Below the pieces are notes generated by a model, which was not told the origin of the DNA, made no database searches, and was given only the letters and a program-made list of their open reading frames with translations. Shown here one piece after another: positions 49,466 to 58,984 of a DNA stretch of 64,000 bases. Position numbers and translations under genes: made by a program. The stretch comes from Tillandsia leiboldiana (taxonomy: Eukaryota > Streptophyta > Magnoliopsida > Poales > Bromeliaceae): the NCBI GenBank assembly GCA_029204045.2, contig CM055066.1, positions 44,406,342-44,470,341 of the forward strand. The letters are read 5' to 3'. Position 1 is the first letter of the stretch. Every line of letters starts with the position of its first letter.

Positions 49466-49901
49466 TCGTGGAGGCCAATTGCGAGTGTCTACTAGCAAAT
49501 TGTGGCAAATCGAGGTGGGTGGCCTTATCTCCAAGTTTTATGGACTGTACATTAATTCTATTGATGTAGGACTATGCATGATAGTTTATTTCCTTGTGTA
49601 GCATGCTAGATTGTTGGAATGGTTATTCCCTTTTATCATCTGTTAATACAGCTATCTTGGAACTTGACCTAGCACCCCCGTCATATGTTGCATGTGTAAC
49701 CAGACCAGTAGAAAACCCTCACTTGGGCTAGGGTTAATTATGTTTAGACACCCACACTGTTTTGCTATCCCTGGACATAGTGTTATCCTCGCCCGGGTAG
49801 TGGGCCGAGAGGTCGGGATTTTCTTTTAGTGTGGGATGCGTTTGCACTCGTGCTTGGGAGCAGAGTGGAGTCTGGTAGTTGTAGCGGGTTGCTTATCTGT
49901 G

Positions 49902-50053
49902 CCGGGAGCCGTTTGGGTACACGGTAGTCCCGGGAGGTCTAGTATCCCTGTTGCGCTGTTGTGGGAGGGAGCCGCTGAGCAGGCGGTAGTCCCGGGCCGT
50001 CGAGTATCTTCCGGCCAGTGTTGTTGGGAACCGTTGGGGTTAACGGTGATCCC
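49902..50053 (+). repeat. Three related hairpins in D LTR
   Basis: CCGGGAgCCGT/ACGGtagTCCCGG (49902-49933), GGGAgCCGC/GCGGtagTCCC (about 49967-49994) and GGGAACCGTT/AACGGTgaTCCC (about 50025-50053). The inner pair changes T:A to C:G with pairing kept. A fourth copy is in the interior at 51846-51875. Confidence 0.8.
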
Positions 50054-51292
50054 AGGTCGTTGAGTGTTGTCCGACCAGTATTGTTAGCTTGAGTTGTGGG
50101 TCGTTCCTGGCTGTGGAGTACCTCCAGCCAGTGTGCCTCGTGCTGCGAGCTGTTGGAGAGGCTAGTGTCTCGTGTTCCGTGTGAGCTAATCAGCTGAGTC
50201 GTAGAGAGTGCTCCGACTGTTGTGCGAGATATTTGGGGATCTTGAGTCCTACCGTTCTGGGAGTGAGCGTGGTTTTTGACTATAGCCTGCTTATGCCAAT
50301 TTGTGATACTCTATGCCGCGCCGTTTTCCTCAGTTAGAGTCGCGTCCCTGAGATGCCACTGAGGATACGATGGGCCTGTTGAGGCAGTTTTGCGCGAGGG
50401 GTGAGTTAGTCGGGCAGGACGCCCCACGTAAATCCCGTCCTCATGGGGATGTGTGGTAGTGGGCAGGCGCGTTCCTAGTCGACAGGCGCAGGCTTGACTG
50501 GACCCTATGAGGCAGTCAGTTCGATTGGGTCTATTGAGCACCTTGGGTGCGAGTGGTCTCTTTTACTTTCATCTGTTCCACTTTTTGAGTATCTAGATAG
50601 AGGTATGGTAGCTGTAGAGTAGCTCCAGCTTTTCTTGTTCAGATTTCATTGCACTGTTATCTTTTACCTCTAGTAGACTTAGTGGGCAGACCGTTGGGCT
50701 TGTTGACGGCACCCACTGAGAACTACTGTGGGAAGTAGTTCTCACACCCGTCGTGGTGTCTTTTTCCCCAGGAACTTCTTCCCCTGTTCCTGTTGCTCCA
50801 GTTGCTGATCCTTCTGACCGAGGCGAGGGAGTCGCGAGCTAGTTCCCTACCCGTCATTGGAGTGTAGCGGTACCCCTTCAGAGGAGAGCTTCAGTAGATT
50901 AGTTTACTTCTTTTTCCTCTGTTGAGAGACCTTTGTTGTGAGGTATAGAGTTGTACATTATTTTACAGTTTGAGAGACTGATGTAGTGAGGATATTTGTA
51001 TCGAGAGTTTGTACACTGATGTATTTATTGGAGATACCTCCCCTTTTGAGTTTTGTATCAGAGGACTTTGTATACGATCGTATTTGGGAGATGGATATGG
51101 TACTATTTTCAGTCGTACAGGGTTTGGTTTTCAGTTCTTTTAGTGGTTTACTTTCAGCTCTGATATCTGTATACTGTAGTTGGTTCTTTTTGCAGGTTAG
51201 ACGCTTCGTCTGTACGGCAGTTTCCGTACAGATGGCGGATCTGTTAGCGAGCCCGGGTCGCAGTTTCGACTCCGGGGCGTGACAGATTAGAG

Positions 51293-51305
51293 TGGTATCA
51301 GAGCC
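51293..51305 (+). other. Element D primer-binding site (initiator tRNA-Met)
   Basis: TGGTATCAGAGCC, 8 bases after the LTR end. The following bases form a CCTAGG/CCTAGG stem (51304-51310 with about 51339-51345). Confidence 0.94.
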
Positions 51306-51461
51306 TAGGTTGTAGGTTGTGGTGGACTTAGAAACCCTAGGCTTGTGGTTGGATATTAGGATGACTACGTGAGAGTCGTGACTTTTAGCGAGAGTCCTGA
51401 TTGAGTTTTTACCTCTCCCAAGAGACGGGATGAGTGTTTGGCATGTTTATATTCCTAAGCG

Positions 51462-51487
51462 ATTATGTTGGCTGCCGACAACATAAT
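51462..51487 (+). promoter_or_regulatory. Leader stem-loop shared with the LARD
   Basis: ATTATGTTG/CAACATAAT with loop GCTGCCGA, starting 177 nt after the interior begins, as in the LARD (19983). Stem difference is compensatory. Candidate packaging, dimerisation or translation signal; function inferred. Confidence 0.7.
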
Positions 51488-51653
51488 ACTCTGGAATGGA
51501 TGACATGTCTTAGACTTTCGCTGGATTGGGTCGTATGGTTGTTGTGTCCTGACGTTTCTTATTGTGCAGCGGATTGCGATACCCCGGAGACGTCGTGTTG
51601 TGAAGAGGACACACCCCTCACCTGATGAATACCCCACAGCGGGAGGTAGAACT

Positions 51654-51712
51654 ATCAGAGTCGCGCAGCGGAAGCGTGGTGGGCCCATAACCCATAGGTC
51701 CCAGGATCGAAA
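51654..51712 (+). pseudogene. Initiator tRNA-Met-derived sequence (truncated)
   Basis: Follows plant initiator tRNA-Met from its first base (ATCAGAGT) through the D arm (GCGCAGCGGAAGCG), anticodon arm (GGGCCCATAACCC, anticodon CAT), variable loop and T arm up to GGATCGAAA, with only two substitutions that I can see (from memory of the tRNA sequence). After that the match ends: the 3' half of the T stem and the acceptor complement CTCTGAT are missing, so a normal acceptor stem cannot form. A-box- and B-box-like segments remain (CGCGCAGCGG, GGATCGAAA). It lies 349 nt after the PBS, which is complementary to the 3' end of this same tRNA. It could instead be the head of a tRNA-derived SINE. Confidence 0.85.
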
Positions 51713-51737
51713 ACTTCGATAGGCTGAGCCTAGAAGA

Positions 51738-51774
51738 GCCTAGAATCTGTTCTTGTTTGATTGGGGTTCTAGGC
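51738..51774 (+). repeat. Stem-loop with conserved loop, D interior
   Basis: GCCTAGAA/TTCTAGGC around a 21-nt loop whose last 20 bases recur exactly in the LARD LTR (18550-18585), where the stem has other bases but still pairs. It directly follows the tRNA-like stretch. Confidence 0.78.
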
Positions 51775-51894
51775 ACCGGTCTATCGGGATTTTCGGATTT
51801 TTGCCGCGTCAGTGGGTTCTTCTCGCCTATGAGTGGGGTGTTATTGTGGGAGCCGTTTGGAGTGACGGCGGTCCCAGCTGTGTGGGTATTTTTC

Positions 51895-52655
51895 CCTGGC
51901 TGAGTTACCAGGAGGGCATTTTCCCTGGCTGAGTTACCAGGAGGGCATTTTTCCCTGGCTGAGTTACCAGGAGAGCATTTTTCCCTGGCTGAGTTACCAG
52001 GAGGGTATTTTTCCCTGGCTGAGTTACCAGGAGGGCATTTTTCCTGGCTGAGTTACCAGGAGGGCATTTTTCCCTGGCTGAGTTACCAGGAGAGCATTTT
52101 TCCCTGGCTGAGTTACCAGGAGGGCATTTTCCCTGGCTGAGTTACCAGGAGGCCATTTTTCCCTGGCTGAGTTACCAGGAGAGCATTTTTCCCTGGCTGA
52201 GTTACCAGGAGGGCATTTTCCCTGGCTGAGTTACCAGGAGGGCATTTTTCCCTAGCTGAGTTACCGGGAGGGCATTTTCCCTGGTTGAGTTACTAGGAGG
52301 GCATTTTTCCTGGCTGAGTTACCAGGAGGACACTTTCCACTGGCCGAGCTACCAGATGGATACATTGCCCCTGGCTGAGTTACCAGGTGGGCACATGCCC
52401 CTGGCTGAGTTACCAGGTGGGCACATGCCCTGGCTGAGTTACCAGGAGGACACTTTCCACTGGCCGAACTACCAGATGGATACATTACCCCTGGCTGAGT
52501 TACCAGGTGGGCACATGCCCTGGCTGAGTTACCAGGAGGACACATGCCCTGGCCGAGTTACCAGGAGGACACCTTCCACTGGCCGAGCTACCAGATGGGT
52601 ACATACCCCTGGCCGGGTTACCAGGTGGGTACATGCCCTGGTCGAGTTACCAGGT
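51895..52655 (+). repeat. Tandem hairpin array 1 (29-30 bp x26)
   Basis: 26 units of CCCTGGCTGAGTTACCAGGA plus GGGCATTTT. Each contains CCTGG/CCAGG arms around CTGAGTTA. The distal third has variants (ACTGGCCGAGCTACCAG, CCAGGTGGGCACATG) in a higher-order order. Replaces the start of gag. Confidence 0.93.
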
Positions 52656-52699
52656 GGTTGCTTTACTGAGATTGAGATGGTCTGACAGGACGCCAAGAT

Positions 52700-53720
52700 T
52701 TGGTGGCGTCGAGTTCGTCCTGTTGGACTACCATGAGCTCGGTTGTTGACTTGGAACCAGTTTCGTGCTTCGCGGCTCAGGGCCTTCTTTCCTGACAGTG
52801 TAAGCAGAAACTGGAAGGGGATCTTAGACTCCTACAACAGGGGAGAGTCGACCTCTTTTGGAGTATGTTCGCGAGTTTTGCGATTGTTGAGCCGGGTACC
52901 CCTTATCGCCTGGATGAGGCCCAGGAGGTTGAGCTAGTTGAGAAAGGACTGCATCGGAATATCTATCACTTGGGGTATTCTCGGCGGGTGCCGACGTTAG
53001 ATGCAGCGATTGAGCATGCTTAGCGGGTTGACCGAGGATCAGTGATCATGTCAGAGATAGACGGAGCGCCAGGGACCAGCTCCGGGGAGAGGCATCCAGT
53101 GCCGCCTGAGTTTGGACAGTCGAGTAGATCGAGACCCCGGGGCCGCCACGATTCCAGGCTGAGGGTCGTGAGTCTCAGAGGAGACAGAGATCAGAAGGTT
53201 CTCCACCGCCGATGTATCAGCAGCAGCAGCGGGATGACTGTGTCCGTTGTGGTAGGCCGCATTTTGCGCCGCAGTGTGACCACAGGCAGGAAACAGATCG
53301 TGGTCTTGTCCTAAAGCGGGATCATCAGTCGCTTGGGCAGCTTCGGCTCCTCCTCCTCCGCTCTTCCAGACAGGCGGAGCTTCGGCAGGTTATGGCCAGA
53401 TAGTTAGGGCCACTTCTTCGCGGCAGTCCGACGGACGACCACCCCCGAGCGGGAGCGTCTATGCCGCACAGGATGAGGATTCGGGGGCAGCTAGCCACGT
53501 GGTGGCAGGTATTAATCTTATCTCCCCTACACGCACTTGAGCGTTATTTGTTACCGGAGCAGCATCGCATTCATTTCTTCTGTAGGGCATTTGCATTGTT
53601 GTATGGGCTAGAGATAGGACCCTTAGCTTGTACTCGTGAGGTTCAGATACCTGATCACGTGTTGCACATAGATGGGTGTTGTTGGTCCTGCCCAGTGCAG
53701 TAGGGCCCTGGTTTTTGCCT
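52700..53720 (+). pseudogene. Gypsy gag C-terminal and protease remnant
   Basis: Shifting frames contain gag-like text (LVEKGLHRNIYHLGYSRRVP, TLDAAIEHA), an Arg/Ser-rich stretch and a zinc knuckle with one residue missing in its central spacing (DDCVRCGRPHFAPQC). These are followed by a protease-like segment (VYAAQDEDSGAASHVVAG in one frame; HFFCRAFALLYGLEIGPLA in another). The order gag-knuckle-protease is that of Tekay/Del gypsy elements. Frameshifts and stops make it non-functional. Downstream the RT, RNase H and most of integrase are absent, and hairpin array 2 occupies their place. Assignment rests on motif recall and order, so moderate confidence. Confidence 0.7.
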
Positions 53721-53811
53721 GTTGATCTTTTGGCCCTTCCTCAGCTCCGGGATTCCGAGGTAGTGTAGGGTATGTTACTGTGAGGATCTAAGGCCTTGAT
53801 GCTTGAGTGAT

Positions 53812-54362
53812 ACCACACCGTTGATACACGGTGATGATGCCACACCGTTGATACACGGTGGTGATGCCACACCGTTGATACACGGCAGTGATGCCACGCC
53901 GTTGGTGCACGGCAGTGATGCCACACCGTTGATACACGGTGATGATGCCACACCGTTGATACACGGTGGTGATGCCACACCGTTGATACATGGTGATGAT
54001 GCCACACCGTTGATACACGGTGGTGATGCCACACCGTTGATACACGGTGATGATGCCACACCGTTGATACACGGTGGTGATGCCACACCGTTGATACACG
54101 GTGGTGATGCCACACCGTTGATACACGGTGGTGATGCCACGCCGTTGGTGCACGGTAGTGATGCCACGCCGTTGGTGCACGGCAGTGATGCCACACCGTT
54201 GATACACGGTGATGATGCCACACCGTTGATACACGGCAGTGATGCCACACCGTTGATACACGGTGATGATGCCACACCGTTGATACACGGTGGTGATGCC
54301 ACGCCGTTGGTGCACGGCAGTGATGCCACGCCGTTGGTGCACGGCAGTGATGCCACGTTGTA
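53812..54362 (+). repeat. Tandem hairpin array 2 (27 bp x20)
   Basis: Twenty units of GCCACACCGTTGATACACGG plus TGATGAT. Each holds CACCGT/ACGGTG arms around TGATAC. A second unit type has CGCCGT...TGGTGC...ACGGCA, in which both arms change together. The 27-bp period is a multiple of 3 and free of stops, so four long frames are open (for example a DATPLIHGG repeat); I do not consider them genes. Confidence 0.95.
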
Positions 54363-54399
54363 GGTACACAACGGTGAGAGTTTTGTGGATGTTTTGGAC

Positions 54400-55090
54400 T
54401 TTGACCACGAGTTTGGGCATCAGCTTTATGATCGCCTTGTGAGCCAGTTTCCAGTCCCGTTCACCGACGGTTTGGTTCCCGTCAGGGTGTTCTTTATTAG
54501 TTGAGGGATCGACTTCGACCTATGGGTTCGTTGGGGTTATGATAGCATAGTGAGCGACCAACTGTGGCACGAGATTGTGTCTCTTGTGGATCCCTTTTGA
54601 GGGTAGCCTGCAGTTGTGTTGTCCACTCGAGTGGTTTCGGATCGGGAGGTAACCGAGTGAAGACCCCAGCTTATTGGATTCCCTTCCTTATTGGATTAAT
54701 ATGCGGGTATGCTCGGGTCGTCTTGTTGAGGTTGGCACCATGTTGTGGTTTGGTGCGCGTTACACTTGTCGTTATTTCAGTTTCCCCCAGCCTTTTAGTG
54801 GAGCCCTTTAGTTTTTCACGTCTCAGCTCAGTAGTGATGTGATTTTTTTCCTCGCCGTGATTGACTTGCCTCTTGAGATCTGTGATTGTTGGAGTACGAG
54901 GGACGCCCGTAGCACTTTCTGGCTCGAGAGATGAGAGAATTGCACATCGGGTCATACCGTACTTGTTGTTGTTGTTGCAAGTAATCACGAGGAGCGAGTG
55001 GGGTTTAGGGAGCTGGAGGCGTATTGTTAGATACCTAGCCGTGGTATTCTTGACTTCTGGTGGGCTTGATCTAGTTTCGAGGACGAAACT
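54400..55090 (+). pseudogene. Gypsy integrase C-terminal remnant
   Basis: Degraded copy of the region seen at 6740-7088. TTTTTCACGTCTCAGCTC corresponds to the FHVSALR stretch. TGAGAGAATTGCACATCGGG and TCATACCGTACTTG correspond to RELRNRVIPYV, followed by AATCACGAGGAGCGAGTGGG and the TTTCGAGGACGAAACTT end. Stops and indels occur in every frame. It shows that D descends from a Tekay-like coding element by loss of the middle of pol. Confidence 0.72.
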
Positions 55091-55094
55091 TTCT

Positions 55095-55109
55095 TTTAGT
55101 GGGGGACGG
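55095..55109 (+). other. Element D polypurine tract
   Basis: TTTAGTGGGGGACGG directly before the 3' LTR start at 55110. Confidence 0.92.
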
Positions 55110-58100
55110 TGTGAGGTCCCGGAATCTCCCGCGTAGGGTTTGCCGGTTGTTTGGCAGCTTTTAGGGGCCGTGGGGAGTGTTTGTGCGCTTGTCGGGCCCG
55201 AGAAATGGATTTGTGGTGCAATTTGGGATTTAGCTTGCATCACTGGAGGCCTGCGTGGTGCGTCGTGATGGCTGCGCGCAATTTGGACACAAGTGGTGGA
55301 CTTCGGGCTTAAAAGTAGACCCCGTGGGAAATTGGAGGACCCGTCGGGTGTTTGGAAGTGGTTCCGCGCGGTTCAGATGTCAAAATTGGACTCCGGGCGA
55401 AGTTTGGATAAAAGTTTGCCTCTCCGGTCGCCTTCGGGAATTTTTAGAGTTGGAATTTGGCAAATCGGACTTTAAAAATGGACCCGGCGCGAAAATCAGA
55501 TCGAGTGGGCATTCGGCGAATTTTCGGACGAGAATTTGGGAAAACAGACATCGTTTTTGGATTCAGCGCGCGAAATCGCTAAGAATGGACTATTTATTTG
55601 TTGAATTTGGAGCCCGGATGAAGTGCACGTTTTTCGAGGCGACGCGGTGCGGAAATCGAGGTGTGGCGCGGATCCCGAGGGTGCGGCAGGCGCGTACGGC
55701 GCGGGAATGCGCGTCTGGCGCGCGTTGGGAACGCGCGCCTGCGGGTCAGCGCAGGGGCCGCCACGTGGCGGCCCCCCGTTGGCGCCCGCGCGGGCGCAGG
55801 GACACGCGCCCGTGTGGCGCGCGGGTGTCCCGCGCCTGGGGTGGCGCTGGTGTAACGCGCCCGTGTGGCGGGCGCGTTGCTGCGCGCCACGTGGCGCGCT
55901 GGGCGCGTGCGTGGACCCGGCGCACGCGCCCAGCGTTGTGGACCGGCCGGTTGGAGCCCCCCTATTGGATGGCGCGGTGGACCGGCTCCGTGGACCGGCA
56001 CCATGGACCATTTTCCTCTCTCTCCCTCTTTTCTTCTTCTTCTTCCTCCCCGCACCGCCATTTTCTCCCTTCCTTTTCTTTCTTCTGCACCCGAGAGCGA
56101 GAGGGAGTGAGGGAGGAGGTTGCGTGAGGTGCGGCGGTGCGTCGTGGACCTCGTTTTGCGTGCGAGGTCGCCCGGCGGAGCGTTTCGGCGACGGCGGCGC
56201 AATCGGGTAGGTCCCGTGTGTTGGTTTTACTGTATTTTTGTACAGTTTTTGGAGCATTCTTTTAGACTGTAATTGACCCTCTTGCTCTTTTCTGTGTTGG
56301 GCACCGTGCACCGTTTTGCGTGCGAGCTCTGTTTTGCGTGCGGATCCTGGCATCGTGCACCATTTTGCGTGCGGACTCCGTTTTGCGTGCGGACTCCGTT
56401 TTGCGTGCGGATCCTGGCACCGTGCACCATTTTGCGTGCGGACTCCGTTTTGCGTGCGGATCCTGGCACTGTGCACCGTTTTGCGTGCGGACTCTATTTT
56501 GCGTGCGGATCCTGGCACCGTGCACCGTTTTGCGTGCAGACTCTGGCACCGTGCACCGTTTTGCGTGCGGACTCCGTTTTGCGTGCGGATCCTGGCACCG
56601 TGCACCGTTTTGCGTGCGGACTCCGGCACCGTGCACTATTTTGCATGCGGACTCTGTTTGATGTGCGGATTCCGGCATCGTGCTCCGTTTTGCGTGCGGA
56701 CTCCGGCAGCGGATATCGTTTTGCGTGCGGACTCCGTTTGGCGTGCGGATTCCGGCACCGTGCTTCGTTTTGCGTGCGGACTCCGGCAGCGGACATCGTT
56801 TTGCATGCGGATTGCGTGGAGGCCAATTGCAAGTGTCTACTAGCAATTGGTGGCAAATCGAGGTGGGTGGCCTTATCTCCAAGTTTTATGGACTGTACAT
56901 TAATTCTATTGATGTAGGACTATGCATGATAGTTTATTTCCTTATGTAGCATGCTAGATTGTTGGAATGGTTATTCCCTTTTATCATCTGTTAATATAGC
57001 TATCTTGGAACTTGACCTAGCACCCCCGTCATATGTTGCATGTGTAACCAGACCAGTAGAAAACCCTCACTTGGGCTAGGGTTAATTATGTTTAGACACC
57101 CACACTGTTTTGCTATCCCTGGACATAGTGTTATCCTCGCCCGGGTAGTGGGCCGAGAGGTCGGGATTTTCTTTTAGTGTGGGATGCGTTTGCACTCGTG
57201 CTTGGGAGCAGAGTGGAGTCTGGTAGTTGTAGCGGGTTGCTTATCTGTGCCGGGAGCCGTTTGGGTACACGGTAGTCCCGGGAGGTCTAGTATCCCTGTT
57301 GCGCTGTTGTGGGAGGGAGCCGTTGAGCAGGCGGTAGTCCCGGGCCGTCGAGTATCTTCCGGCCAGTGTTGTTGGGAACCGTTGGGGTTAACGGTGATCC
57401 CAGGTCGTTGAGTGTTGTCCGACCAGTATTGTTAGCTTGAGTTGTGGGTCGTTCCTGGCTGTGGAGTACCTCCAGCCAGTGTGCCTCGTGCTGCGAGCTG
57501 TTGGAGAGGCTAGTGTCTCGTGTTCCGTGTGAGCTAATCAGCTGAGTCGTAGAGAGTGCTCCGACTGTTGTGCGAGATATTTGGGGATCATGAGTCCTAC
57601 CGTTCTGGGAGTGAGCGTGGTTTTTGACTATAGCCTGCTTATGCCAATTTGTGATACTCTATGCCGCGCCGTTTTCCTCAGTTAGAGTCGCGTCCCTGAG
57701 ATGCCACTGAGGATACGATGGGCCTGTTGAGGCAGTTTTGCGCGAGGGGTGAGTTAGTCGGGCAGGACGCCCCACGTAAATCCTGTCCTCATGGGGATGT
57801 GTGGTAGTGGGCAGGCGCGTTCCTAGTCGACAGGCGCAGGCTTGACTGGACCCTATGAGGCAGTCAGTTCGATTGGGTCTATTGAGCACCTTGGGTGCGA
57901 GTGGTCTCTTTTACTTTCATCTGTTCCACTTTTTGAGTATCTAGATAGAGATATGGTAGCTGTAGAGTAGCTCCAGCTTTTCTTGTTCAGATTTCATTGC
58001 ACTGTTATCTTTTACCTCTAGTAGACTTAGTGGGCAGACCATTGGGCTTGTTGACGGCACCTACTGAGAACTACTGTGGGAAGTAGTTCTCACACCCGTC

Positions 58101-58632
58101 GTGGTGTCTTTTTCCCCAGGAACTTCTTCCCCTGTTCCTGTTGCTCCAGTTGCTGATCCTTCTGACCGAGGCGAGGGAGTCGTGAGCTAGTTCCCTATCC
58201 GTCATTGGAGTGTAGCGGTACCCCTTCAGAGGAGAGCTTCAGTAGATTAGTTTACTTCTTTTTCCTCTGTTGAGAGACCTTTGTTGTGAGGTATAGAGTT
58301 GTACTTTATTTTACAGTTTGAGAGACTGATGTAGTGAGTATATTTGTATCGAGAGTTTGTACACTGATGTATTTATTGGAGGTACCTCCCCTTTTGAGTT
58401 TTGTATCAGAGGACTTTGTATACGATCGTATTTGGGAGATGGATATGGTACTATTTTCAGTCGTACAGGGTTTGGTTTTCAGTTATTTTAGTGGTTTACT
58501 TTCAGCTCTGATATCTGTATACTGTAGTTGATTCTTTTTGCAGGTTAGACGCTTCGTCTGTACGGCAGTTTCCGTACAGATGGCGGATCTGTTAGCGAGC
58601 CCGGGTCGCAGTTTCGACCCCGGGGCGTGACA
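55110..58632 (+). mobile_element. Element D 3' LTR
   Basis: 3523 bp. Differs from the 5' LTR by scattered substitutions (for example CATGTG to CACGTG at 55762, GGATCC to GGAGCC near 55952) and by a repeat array about 66 bp longer (56299-56812). ERSE-like motif 55762-55782 is CACGTG-N10-GTTGG. Confidence 0.92.
56299..56812 (+). repeat. 49-bp tandem repeat, D 3' LTR
   Basis: About 512 bp against about 445 bp in the 5' LTR. An extra half-unit duplication (GACTCCGTTTTGCGTGCG twice) is visible near 56375-56410, and there is one more full unit. Confidence 0.9.
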
Positions 58633-58984
58633 ATGACATATCTATGTGCGGGTACCACTGCGATGATTTATTATGGATCATGGATTATAGACATGTGTAG
58701 TCGGTTGGTGATTTTGGCATGATGGTTATATCTATGCGGGGCTATTATTTGATACACATGTGGGACTACTATTTAATATACTCTCTTTCATCTTTCATGA
58801 GGACCTTTGCATGCTTGTATGGACATCTAGATAAGCCACTATTTATTGCTACACTATCATATTGGGACTTGACTTAGGAGAAACCATGATTGTTTCCTTT
58901 TTCCTTTCCTTGTAGACTTTTGATTTATGTTGCTCGGGTTTGAGCAGGGGTTTGGGATAGTGTAGCCGGGACCTTGGGGTCGGG

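Larger units (their letters stand above)
47829..51284 (+). mobile_element. Element D 5' LTR
   Basis: 3456 bp. GC-rich first kilobase with one ERSE-like motif decayed on both sides (CATGTG-N10-GTTGG, 48481-48501), where the 3' LTR still has CACGTG. Pyrimidine tract (CTCTCTCTCCCTC) at about 48732-48770. 49-bp tandem repeat at 49020-49465 and a series of hairpins at 49902-50053. A 290-codon open frame in the GC-rich part is open on the other strand too and I do not call it a gene. Confidence 0.92.
47829..58632 (+). mobile_element. Element D: complete non-autonomous gypsy-derived LTR element
   Basis: LTRs 47829-51284 (3456 bp) and 55110-58632 (3523 bp) start TGTGAGGTCCCGG and end GGGGCGTGACA. 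Exact TSD ATGAC at 47824-47828 and 58633-58637. PBS and PPT are in place. The 3.8-kb interior holds a leader stem-loop, a tRNA-iMet-like stretch, a hairpin array, gag-protease remnants, a second hairpin array and an integrase tail remnant; RT and RNase H are absent. LTR differences are scattered single bases plus a repeat-length change, so it is younger than its host LTR B but not brand new. Confidence 0.93.

Noticed and set aside
49035..49495. Cys-rich repeat peptides (FACGL...) that look like a small repeat protein
   Set aside because: Translation of the 49-bp LTR repeat; open in several frames on both strands.
51895..52655. CRISPR-like array appearance
   Set aside because: Direct tandem repeats without distinct spacers, in plant DNA inside a retrotransposon.
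53803..54363. 186-codon frame of DATPLIHGG repeats
   Set aside because: Artefact of a 27-bp repeat without stops; three other long frames are open over the same array, and there is no start context or conserved domain.
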